DNA of 64,000 nucleotides, taken from NCBI GenBank assembly GCA_938041035.1, contig CALHYX010000035.1:62001-126000 (forward strand). The letters run 5' to 3'. The notes under the pieces are model-generated. The model worked only from the letters and a program-made list of their open reading frames with translations, did not search any database and had not been told where the DNA came from. Positions within the stretch are counted from its first letter, which is position 1; each line of letters begins with the position of its first letter. The stretch is from an uncultured Acidimicrobiales bacterium (lineage in GTDB: Bacteria; Actinomycetota; Acidimicrobiia; Acidimicrobiales; SHLQ01). The position numbers and the translations under genes were made by a program. This document shows positions 33,112 to 41,003 of this stretch, piece by piece.

Positions 33112-34343
33112 GCGCCAACTCCCCCGTCGGCGGTGGCGCAGGCCACATCCCGCCGCGCAGCAACCAGAACCGGCCGCCGCCGTCGAGCGACATCGCCATC
33201 TCGGTGCAGTCGGTGGCCAAGAAGTTCCGCATCGACGGCCACAACAACCGCTCGGTGTGGTCGGCGCTCACCGGTTTCCACCGCACCAACTCCCAGGACT
33301 TCTGGGCGCTGCGCGACGTGTCGGTCGACGTGCCGCGCGGGTCGATGCTCGGGATCATTGGCAAGAACGGGTCGGGCAAGTCGACGCTGCTGCGGCTCAT
33401 GTGCGGCGTCTACCGCCCCACCGAGGGCCAGATCGACATCCACGGCCGCATCACCGCCCTGCTCGAACTCGGCGCCGGGTTCCATCAAGAGCTCAGCGGT
33501 CGGGAGAACATCTTCATGAACGCCGCCGTGATGGGTATGCCCCGCGACCGGGCGGCCGAGGCGATCGAGGACATCGTCGGCCTCGCCGACATCGGCGACT
33601 TCATCGACCAACCGGTGGAGATCTACTCGAGCGGCATGCGGGCCCGGCTGGGCTTTGCCGTGTCCGTCTTCCTCGACCCCGAGATCCTCCTCGCCGACGA
33701 GATCATCTCCGTCGGCGATGTCGGGTTCGCCAAGAAGTGCTTCGAACATCTGAACCGCATGCGCCGCGAGGGCGTCACCACGGTGTTGGTGACCCACAAC
33801 CTGGCGATCATGGAGAACATGTGCGACCAGGTCGCATGGATCCACAAGGGCGAGACCCAGGCCCTGGGCAACCCGATCGATGTCGTGCGCCAGTACCGCG
33901 ACTTCATGACCGGTGGGGTGAACCCGGACGAACCCGCGGCGCCCACGAGCGGCATCACCCACATGGAGGCCACCAGCCAGGACGGGCTCGAGATGGGCTA
34001 CACGGGGGCCCCGCTCACGGTGCGGGCCGGCTTCGACCTCGAGGACCCGATCGAGGAGCCGCAGCTCCAGCTCCAGGTGCACGCCCTCGACGGCCCGATC
34101 TTTCTCGGCGCCGCCGGCCCCAACGACCTGGGCCCGATCCTGAAGGGCCGCGGCCAGATCGAGTACCACATCCCCATGTTGCCGGTGGGGCCCGGTCGCT
34201 ACTCCGTCGAGATCGAGATCACCAGCGCGGTGAGCGACGCGTCGATCACCCAGCGGTGCCCGCTGCCGATCCGCCCGGCGCAGGACCACCATGTCACCGA
34301 CTTCTACGACATCGGTGGCGACTGGACCGTCACCACCGACTGA
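33108..34343 (+). CDS. polysaccharide ABC exporter, ATPase with Wzt-like C-terminal domain
   Basis: A 411-residue ATPase: Walker A GKNGSGKS (85-92), ELGAGFHQELSGRENI, signature region YSSGMRARLGFAVS, Walker B EILLADE and the H-loop LVTHNLAIM. After about 285 an extra beta-rich domain (LQVHALDGPIFLG, GPGRYSVEIEIT) resembles the Wzt carbohydrate-binding domain that recognises the chain terminus. The start GTG overlaps the permease stop. An exported glycan with a modified end is likely. Confidence 0.92.
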   Translation: MSANSPVGGGAGHIPPRSNQNRPPPSSDIAISVQSVAKKFRIDGHNNRSVWSALTGFHRTNSQDFWALRDVSVDVPRGSMLGIIGKNGSGKSTLLRLMCGVYRPTEGQIDIHGRITALLELGAGFHQELSGRENIFMNAAVMGMPRDRAAEAIEDIVGLADIGDFIDQPVEIYSSGMRARLGFAVSVFLDPEILLADEIISVGDVGFAKKCFEHLNRMRREGVTTVLVTHNLAIMENMCDQVAWIHKGETQALGNPIDVVRQYRDFMTGGVNPDEPAAPTSGITHMEATSQDGLEMGYTGAPLTVRAGFDLEDPIEEPQLQLQVHALDGPIFLGAAGPNDLGPILKGRGQIEYHIPMLPVGPGRYSVEIEITSAVSDASITQRCPLPIRPAQDHHVTDFYDIGGDWTVTTD

Positions 34344-34373
34344 GCGTTCCGCCCGGCTGCTACCCGAGCAGGG

Positions 34374-35576
34374 TCAGAACTGGTCGGCGTCCATGATGAA
34401 CACGACGTAGAAGTAGTCGGTGCTCACCCCGTTGACCAGCACGTTGGTGATGTCGATGCGGAACCGCTTGTCGGCCCCGGTGACGTCGGCGTTGAGGTGC
34501 TGGCCCCCGCTGGTCGCCCAGTCGACGTCGGCGATAACCGACAGGTCGGGCTCCCACACGAGTACGTCGTCGGGGACGCCGAGGAAGCCGGCGGGGATGT
34601 TGGTGAAGTTGGTGGCCCCGATCGGCACCGGGGTCTGCCCCTCGAACGCCATCGTGACCGACGCCCCGCTGAAGTCGACGTCGCCGCCCGACATGTTCAG
34701 CGAGAACGAGAACCGGGGGTAGGTGACCGTGTCGGGCGTGTAGCCCGGGGGCGGCCAGGCGATGTAGTCAATGTCGGTGGGCCGCGTCGCCGAGAAGAAC
34801 CCGGACCCGAGAGACGACGTGGCATCGTCGGGGTCGGCGAACCAGTCGCGGTCCATCCAGTACAGCGCTTCGGACGAGTAGTACCGGTTGAGGCCGGAGT
34901 CGTACCACGCGGCCGAACCGGCCCCGACCCGGGTGATCAGGGGCGACATCATGCCCGCCCGGTGCCCGACGGTCTCATTGCCGATGCCCGTGCCGGGGCC
35001 ACCACCGTTGTCGCGGAACTGGCCGCGAATCCCTCGGGGACCGTTACTGATCGCGGGGGTGGAACTGCCGGTGGTCCAACCGACGCTGAGGTTCGATCGG
35101 GCCGACCCGATCTGGCCCCGGTCCGTCGTTCCGTTGGCAACGCAGGCATGGCCGGAGCCGAACGGGTCGTGCGGATTGCCGCCGAGGCCGTCGACGCCGC
35201 TGCGCACCCGCACCAGGGCGGCCCGTTGGGCATCGGCCGACATCACCGGGTCGTCCACCAGCAGCGGCAGGCCAACGTGCTCGCGGTAGTAGTTCACCGT
35301 GGCCAGGGTGTGGGCCTCGAACGTGGCGTCGACGGTGCCCTCATCGCACCCGGGCACGTCGAGATCGGTGGGGGCGATCGTCGGTGAGCCGGCCGCGACC
35401 GCGGCGATACCGCTGCCCGGGGCGTCGAACACCGCCTGATAGTTGGCGATCGCCTGGGCCCGGTTGAACGACGGTGCGGCGGGGTTGCACGCCGCGGCCA
35501 CGAAGGCCACGGCCACCAACCCGAGGGTCATGGTGCGGCGGGGGCGGAAACGGGCGAAACCTGCGGGTCGCGTCAT
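34374..35576 (-). CDS. CAP/SCP-domain lipoprotein
   Basis: A 400-residue exported protein. The lipobox VAAAC puts the lipidated cysteine at C30. The CAP fold spans about 90-260: LATVNYYREHVGLPLL, SADAQRAALV, GSGHACV and a late HRAGMMSPLITRVGAGSAAW resembling CAP motifs. A C-terminal beta-rich domain of about 110 residues follows. CAP proteins of bacteria bind small ligands or modify the wall; the exact role is unknown. TAACGT 6 nt before the ATG overlaps the stop of the upstream sulfotransferase gene. Confidence 0.85.
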   Translation of the reverse strand: MTRPAGFARFRPRRTMTLGLVAVAFVAAACNPAAPSFNRAQAIANYQAVFDAPGSGIAAVAAGSPTIAPTDLDVPGCDEGTVDATFEAHTLATVNYYREHVGLPLLVDDPVMSADAQRAALVRVRSGVDGLGGNPHDPFGSGHACVANGTTDRGQIGSARSNLSVGWTTGSSTPAISNGPRGIRGQFRDNGGGPGTGIGNETVGHRAGMMSPLITRVGAGSAAWYDSGLNRYYSSEALYWMDRDWFADPDDATSSLGSGFFSATRPTDIDYIAWPPPGYTPDTVTYPRFSFSLNMSGGDVDFSGASVTMAFEGQTPVPIGATNFTNIPAGFLGVPDDVLVWEPDLSVIADVDWATSGGQHLNADVTGADKRFRIDITNVLVNGVSTDYFYVVFIMDADQF

Positions 35577-35582
35577 GTCTCG

Positions 35583-35588
35583 ACGTTA
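35583..35588 (-). promoter_or_regulatory. -10 box (TAACGT), leaderless type
   Basis: TAACGT on the minus strand lies 6 nt before the CAP gene ATG; its TAA is the stop codon of the sulfotransferase gene. Confidence 0.45.
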
Positions 35589-36407
35589 GCCGTCGGTGGG
35601 CGCCGCCGGCGATCCGCCGGCGTCGGCCGCCCCCTCTTCGCGTGCCCGCTCCGCCAGGCTCAGCACGTACTCCGACGATGTCGCCGGGTCGATCACCTGC
35701 GGCGATGCCAGCTCCCACTCGGGCGCGTAACCGTACTCGTGCAGTGCGAGCTGAAGCATCGGGCGAAAGACCATGATGTCGATTTCGGTGAACCAGTGCC
35801 GCCAGTCGCCGATGCCCTTGGAGCGCACGACCCGGCCCCGCTCCCCCGTCACCTCGGGCACCGCGATCGGCCCGAGGCCCAGGTGGTCGGAGAGACCGGC
35901 GAGGTCGCCGGCGACCATGTCCTCGTAGTGCACGGTGAAGAAGCGGTCGGCGATCTTGGCGCGCACGCCGAGCGTGCGGCGGGTGGCCCACGCCATCTCG
36001 GTGATGAGATCCATTCCGGTGATGTCCCAGTACAGGTTCACCAGCCGAACCAGCTCCACCGAGCCGGGGTCGGCCTCCTTCTGGCGAAGCCGTTCGACGA
36101 ACAGCTCGACCTTTTCGGCCAGCCGCATCGCCGGGCGGCCGTACAGGTCATACATCAGCCACGACACGAGCCGGTCCCGCGGGTCGCGCACCAGAAACAC
36201 GTGTTTGTCGAAGGCGTCGAAGACGTCCATCTCGACCTCGGCGAAGGTGTTGACCAGCTTCTTGACCACCAGGTTTTCGGGCGTGAGGTCAACCTCTCGA
36301 AGATCGAGCGGCTCGAACGACTCGGCGGCGCCGGGCAGGGCGTCGAGCAGCGCGTGGTGCAACGCGGTCGTCCCCGACTTCGCCTGGCCGAGAATGAGTA
36401 CCCGCAT
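35586..36407 (-). CDS. sulfotransferase family protein
   Basis: A 273-residue PAPS-dependent sulfotransferase. The 5'-phosphosulfate loop is LGQAKSGTTALHHALL (6-21), and the 3'-phosphate segment is HVFLVRDPRDRLVSWLMYDLY. The C-terminal part contains YEDMVAGDLAGLSDHLGL and WRHWFTEIDI, as in carbohydrate sulfotransferases. It overlaps the second sulfotransferase by one base (TGATG). Both probably sulfate the local surface glycan; the acceptor is not identifiable. Confidence 0.88.
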   Translation of the reverse strand: MRVLILGQAKSGTTALHHALLDALPGAAESFEPLDLREVDLTPENLVVKKLVNTFAEVEMDVFDAFDKHVFLVRDPRDRLVSWLMYDLYGRPAMRLAEKVELFVERLRQKEADPGSVELVRLVNLYWDITGMDLITEMAWATRRTLGVRAKIADRFFTVHYEDMVAGDLAGLSDHLGLGPIAVPEVTGERGRVVRSKGIGDWRHWFTEIDIMVFRPMLQLALHEYGYAPEWELASPQVIDPATSSEYVLSLAERAREEGAADAGGSPAAPTDG

Positions 36408-37174
36408 CAGTCGAAGTGGTAACCGAGTTGTTCCGCGACCGGGTTGCAGATCTCCTCGACCACCCGCAGTTCGGCAAGGGTCAGGACCTCCTCGAACGAG
36501 CGCCGTTCGGGGCGGACCTCGGCCGCGGCGGAATCCGGCACCGGGTCAATGCCGAGAAAGTCGGTGATCTTGGCCAGCTCGGCCGTGGGGTTGCGGGTCA
36601 GCTCGGCGTAGGACAGCGTGAGCATCGCCCCGGGGTGGGTGCGGTCGAAGTCGGCGGTGATGAGCTCGGACTCGCGCCAGTAGTTCGACGCGGCCACCGG
36701 GTCGGGCAGGCTCATCACCTTGCCGACCTTGAGGCTGGCCACGATGTTGCGCGGGTCGCGGTACAGGTGCACGAAGCGGCTCCCGGGGAAGTCGGCGTGC
36801 AGCAACAACAGCCCGAAGAGGTTCTGCGGCGTCTTGTCGAACCACCGGTGGTCGGCGGGAATGCCCTGGGCCTCGCGGAACAGCTCCATGTACCCGACCG
36901 CGAACTCGCGGCGGCTGCGGGCCCGGTCGAACAGGTCGACGACCTGCTGCTCGGTGAGCCCGTCGATGTCGCGATGGTTCGCCAACACCTTGTTCTTCAG
37001 GTACTGGTTCTGGAACTGCTGCGTGCCGTACGGGTGACCCCACCGGTAGAAGTGGGTTTCCTCGGGGCAGTACAGCCCGGGCACGGACCGCAACAGGTCG
37101 CGCAGCATGGTCGTGCCGGACCGCACACAGCCGAGGATGAAGAACGGTTCGCTGGCACTGGAGGGGTTGGTCAC
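36407..37174 (-). CDS. sulfotransferase family protein
   Basis: A 255-residue sulfotransferase. The PAPS loop is FILGCVRSGTTMLRDLL, WFDKTPQN precedes the RFVHLYRDPRNIVASL 3'-phosphate site, and LSYAELTRNPTAELAKITDFLG matches the family C-terminus. The GTG at 37174 (VTNPSSASEP) is the start; longer frames enter the fusion gene. It is coupled to the following sulfotransferase and lies 25 bp after the fusion gene, which itself starts with a sulfotransferase-like domain. Confidence 0.88.
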   Translation of the reverse strand: MTNPSSASEPFFILGCVRSGTTMLRDLLRSVPGLYCPEETHFYRWGHPYGTQQFQNQYLKNKVLANHRDIDGLTEQQVVDLFDRARSRREFAVGYMELFREAQGIPADHRWFDKTPQNLFGLLLLHADFPGSRFVHLYRDPRNIVASLKVGKVMSLPDPVAASNYWRESELITADFDRTHPGAMLTLSYAELTRNPTAELAKITDFLGIDPVPDSAAAEVRPERRSFEEVLTLAELRVVEEICNPVAEQLGYHFD

Positions 37175-37199
37175 GGGTTCGCTCTCTCGCGTGGTCGGC

Positions 37200-40100
37200 T
37201 CAACGGGTACGCCCGAGCACCGCTTGGTGTTGTTCGCGATACAGCGCCATCCAGTCGTCGGCCATCGCCGCCGGTGTGCGGACGTTGGCCATTCGGGCGG
37301 TGCGCGCCAGGCGGGCGTAGGCGGCGCGGTCGCGCCCATTCTCGAGCACCTGGCCGATGATGAGTTCGGGGTCGAGCTGGTCGACGACGATGCCGCCGCC
37401 GTGCTGCTCGATGCGTTCGGCCGGCGCACCGAGGGGCCCCACGACCGCCGGGATCCCGTTGGCCCAGGCTTCCGACAGCACATAGCAGTGGGTCTCGGGC
37501 CACACCGAGAAGATGCCGACGAACGTGGGCCGGATCTGGCGCAGCCGATCGGCGAGTTCGTCGCGCTGGTAGCCGCCGTGGGTGATGACCCCGTGTTCGA
37601 AGCCCGGCTCCACCTCACCGAGGATCTCAACGCTGACGCCGACGGCCTCGCCGAGCCGGGCGAGCTCGGCCGCCATCATGGCGCCTTTGGATTTGTTGAT
37701 ACCGCCAACGAGCAGGAGGCGGATGGGTTCGCTGTTGCCGGGGCACTTCGCCGCGATGCGGGGCCGGTCGATGCGCAGCCCGTGTTCGATGACCCGGACA
37801 TGGTCGGCGACCTCGTCGCCGAACACGTTGATGTACTGCGAGCGGGTGTCGGCCGACGGGGTCACGAACAGGGGCACGGTGCGCATGAGTTCGGCCGTCT
37901 CGTGGCGCCAGAGGTGCACGAACCGATGCTTGAGCGGAAGATCCGCCGGTAGGTAGGTGGGCACCTGGCAGCGGCCTTCGCCCGGCGTGCAGGTTCCGCC
38001 GCAGAACTGCACGTTGTCGTCGAGCAGGTTGACCGAAGGGCACACCAGGTAGAAGTCGTGCAGGCTCATCACCAACGGGATGCCGAGACCGGCGGCGAGT
38101 TCGGGCCAGTCGAGCGTGAGGCCGATGAGGTGCTGGATGTGCACCTGTTCGATGTCCCACCGGGTCAGCACCTCGAGGGCGATCGCCGCCGCGGTGGGGT
38201 CTCGGAAGCGGCGTGGATCCCAGCCGCGCCCGACCTCCCACGTCTGTTCGAGCTGCCATTCGTCGCCCGCGTGGCGCCACAGTTCGAGCTGGGTGTCGAT
38301 GGGTCGAAGCAGGTACGACTCGTACTCGTGCGACACCGAATCGGCGAGATCGCGGGCGAAGAACTCGGTTCCGCCCCCGCCGGAGTGCAGTACGTAGAGC
38401 ACCCGGGCGCGATGGCCGCGGCCAACACCGGCGACGGACGCCGCCGCCACCTCCTTGGCCTTCTGGAACGGCGCCGACGCAACGAATTCCTGGGCCTGGC
38501 GGTCGTAGTCGGGGTACCGCTCGGCGAGGACCTTCAGACCTTTGGCGATCAGCTTCTCGCGCTGGCGGTTCCCGAAGCTGGCCGACTCGGAGTGGAACAC
38601 CACCGTGTCGTCGGCGATCACATGCTCGAATCCGGCGGCGCCGAGCTTCATACAGAAGTCGTTCTCCTCGCCGTAGCCGCGGGGAAAGCCCTCGTGGTCG
38701 AGCTCGCCGACCTCGGCTCGGGCTTCTTGCGACACGAAAAGGCAGAAGCCGTTTCCGGTGGGCGAGGTGGGGCGGAAGAACCGGGCACCCCGGGCCACCG
38801 CGGCGCCGAGCGACGCGGCGTGGTCGAGCCCGGTGGGCTCATCGACCGCGAAGGAGAACACGCCGGCATGGTCCGACAACGGGGTGACGGTGGCGATCAT
38901 GGGCCGTTCGTTGGCCGCTACGCGCAACCGCCACGACCACCGGGGGGTAACCATGGTGTCGCTGTTGAGAATGATGACATCGCCCTCGGCGGCGAGGGCG
39001 AGCCCACGGTTCACGGTTCGGGTGAATCCGAGGTTCTCGTCGTTGCGCTCGATGGTCGTGCCCGGGCGATCGCGAAGCTGATCGAGGACCACCGGCATGC
39101 GCCGGTCGGTCGACGCGTCGTCGATCAACACGATGTTCACCTCGACGGGGGTATGCCGATCGAGGGCTTCGAGACACCGTTCGACGTCGTCGACCGCGTT
39201 GTAGATCGGCACGATCACCGTCAGCGGCCGGGAGAACACACCGTCGCGAACGCGCTGGCGCAGGTAGGGGTAATCGACCTCGGCCGGGCCGACCGGGGCC
39301 GGTGCGGGGGCGGCGTCCACCGCGGTCGGTGCCGGCTGCTCGGGTTCGGACTCGACCCGGTCGGCGATCTGTTGGCGCCCACTGACCAGGCGATTGGCGA
39401 TGCGCAGGGACCACTTCACCGCGGGGCGGGCGAGCAGCTCCCCCTTTTCGATGGACTCGCGGTTGCGTTGGTGGATGGCGGTGGCCAGCTCCTGCTCGAG
39501 CTCGATGATGCGCGCCCGCAGCGAGGGCTCGTGGGCAAACGCGGCCTCGGTGGTGGCGAGGACATCTCGCAGGTAATCGATCTCGACCAGGTGATCGCGC
39601 TCGGTCGCGTCGGCCTCCGAACGGATCGAGTCCAGCTGTTTGGCGGCGTTCTCCTCGGCCTCGGCCCGCTGGGCCTCGATGAGGTCGCGGTGCGCCTCGA
39701 CCTCGGCGAACGCGGTGGCGTGCTCGGCCCGCTCGCGCTCGATGGCGGCCTGAAACTCAGACCGTTCGCGCTCGAGTATCTCGGTCGCAGCCGCCTGCTG
39801 TTCGTCGAACCGACGTTCCGCCGCTTCCCGGTTGACCGTGATGTCGCGCTGCACGAGCCGAATCTGGTCGGTGAGCTCGTCGATGTAGGCGCGGGCCTCG
39901 TCGAGTTGGCCCTCGTAGGTGGTCTCGGATTCCTTCCACTGGCCGAGGATGTCGTCGCGTCCGATCTCGATCGCCTTCTCGACATCGCGTTCGCGCTGTG
40001 CGTCGAGGGCCACGACCGATTCGAACATCAGGTCGAGCCCCGGCGTCTCTCGTCCCATCTTCGGCGCAGCGAACGATTCGTGGGCTCCCGCCTGACCCGC

Positions 40101-40838
40101 GAGCGCTTCGAGTAGTGCCTGTTGCCCGCTGGACAACAGCTCGAGGTCGGCTTCGGCGGCGGCCTCGTGATGGCGGAGCCGACCGTCGAGTGGGGCGGCG
40201 AACGCCTTGGCGACACCCTTGCGACTCGTCGGGGCGGCGTCGCCGAGCACATCGAAGGCAAAGTCGATCAGGCGGTCGCGCTCGGCGCCACCGGCCAGCA
40301 CGTCGTCGAACTCGATCACGAACACGGGTAGCCCGTCGAGACCGGCCAGCACGGTGCGCAGGTACCGCTCCCAGAGCGCGAGACCGTGACGAAGACCCAG
40401 GCCGTTGCGCTCGCGCAGCGACTGGGCGATACCGATCGGGTCGCGTCGGACCAGCACGGCGGCCTGTGGCTCGGGCAGCACCTTGCGCCAAAACGGCAGG
40501 GTCAACGACAACCGCGGGTCTTTGAACAGCCAGTGATCGGTGGCGAAGACATCTCGAAACAGCTGACGGGCCTTACCTTCAAGCCCAAAGGTGGGGTCGG
40601 TGAGTTCGGCCAGCGATCCGAGCGCCGCCTTGGTCGGGCCAAACCAGGACGCGCCGGCACGTTCGAGCAGGTCCTGGTTGAACTCCATCAGCGACAGCAC
40701 TTCGAAATGACCGAGCGGGTTGCTGTCGTTTCCACCGACCAACTCCGACTCGTCGGGCAACTCGAAAGGCAGGGTCGCCAGCGCGGCCGTGGTCGCGCTG
40801 GTGCCACTGCGGTGCATGCCTACAACGAACAGTCCCAT
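37200..40838 (-). CDS. sulfotransferase-like / coiled-coil / GT2 / GT4 fusion protein
   Basis: A 1212-residue cytoplasmic multidomain protein. Residues 1-245: sulfotransferase-like fold with GMHRSGTSATTAAL and VLVRRDPIGIAQSLRER. 275-460: a long Glu/Ala/Arg coiled coil. 538-790: GT2 domain with LTVIVPIYNAVDDVE, LIDDASTDRR, ILNSDTMVT and GYGEENDFCMKLGAAGF. 810-1212: GT4 domain with HSGGGGTEFFARDLA, SLHDFYLVCPSVNLLDD, LLVGGINKSKGA and VWPETHCYVLSEAWANGIP. All four parts lie in one uninterrupted frame. It may build and sulfate a glycan unit. TAGGCT lies 8 nt before the ATG. Confidence 0.88.
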   Translation of the reverse strand: MGLFVVGMHRSGTSATTAALATLPFELPDESELVGGNDSNPLGHFEVLSLMEFNQDLLERAGASWFGPTKAALGSLAELTDPTFGLEGKARQLFRDVFATDHWLFKDPRLSLTLPFWRKVLPEPQAAVLVRRDPIGIAQSLRERNGLGLRHGLALWERYLRTVLAGLDGLPVFVIEFDDVLAGGAERDRLIDFAFDVLGDAAPTSRKGVAKAFAAPLDGRLRHHEAAAEADLELLSSGQQALLEALAGQAGAHESFAAPKMGRETPGLDLMFESVVALDAQRERDVEKAIEIGRDDILGQWKESETTYEGQLDEARAYIDELTDQIRLVQRDITVNREAAERRFDEQQAAATEILERERSEFQAAIERERAEHATAFAEVEAHRDLIEAQRAEAEENAAKQLDSIRSEADATERDHLVEIDYLRDVLATTEAAFAHEPSLRARIIELEQELATAIHQRNRESIEKGELLARPAVKWSLRIANRLVSGRQQIADRVESEPEQPAPTAVDAAPAPAPVGPAEVDYPYLRQRVRDGVFSRPLTVIVPIYNAVDDVERCLEALDRHTPVEVNIVLIDDASTDRRMPVVLDQLRDRPGTTIERNDENLGFTRTVNRGLALAAEGDVIILNSDTMVTPRWSWRLRVAANERPMIATVTPLSDHAGVFSFAVDEPTGLDHAASLGAAVARGARFFRPTSPTGNGFCLFVSQEARAEVGELDHEGFPRGYGEENDFCMKLGAAGFEHVIADDTVVFHSESASFGNRQREKLIAKGLKVLAERYPDYDRQAQEFVASAPFQKAKEVAAASVAGVGRGHRARVLYVLHSGGGGTEFFARDLADSVSHEYESYLLRPIDTQLELWRHAGDEWQLEQTWEVGRGWDPRRFRDPTAAAIALEVLTRWDIEQVHIQHLIGLTLDWPELAAGLGIPLVMSLHDFYLVCPSVNLLDDNVQFCGGTCTPGEGRCQVPTYLPADLPLKHRFVHLWRHETAELMRTVPLFVTPSADTRSQYINVFGDEVADHVRVIEHGLRIDRPRIAAKCPGNSEPIRLLLVGGINKSKGAMMAAELARLGEAVGVSVEILGEVEPGFEHGVITHGGYQRDELADRLRQIRPTFVGIFSVWPETHCYVLSEAWANGIPAVVGPLGAPAERIEQHGGGIVVDQLDPELIIGQVLENGRDRAAYARLARTARMANVRTPAAMADDWMALYREQHQAVLGRTR

Positions 40839-40846
40839 CGGCGGGC

Positions 40847-40852
40847 AGCCTA
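40847..40852 (-). promoter_or_regulatory. -10 box (TAGGCT) for the fusion gene
   Basis: TAGGCT on the minus strand lies 8 nt before the ATG at 40838. Confidence 0.4.
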
Positions 40853-40883
40853 GTGGGGTGGAGGGGCCCAGAGCGGCACGGTC

Positions 40884-40904
40884 GGCCGGGCTTTTCGCCC
40901 GGCC
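40884..40904. other. 8-bp hairpin in the divergent gap
   Basis: GGCCGGGC, loop TTTTC, GCCCGGCC, then TTCT. It lies between two divergent genes, so it may be a leader hairpin of the SpoIID transcript or a regulator site rather than a gene-end terminator. Confidence 0.35.
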
Positions 40905-41003
40905 TTCTACCGGTTTCGGTCCGGGTCGTGGCAGACTAGTGAAGCGGGCGGCTCTTCGTGCGCGCTACGCGACGCGAACCTGCTGCTATCCCCCCAAACT
41001 GCG

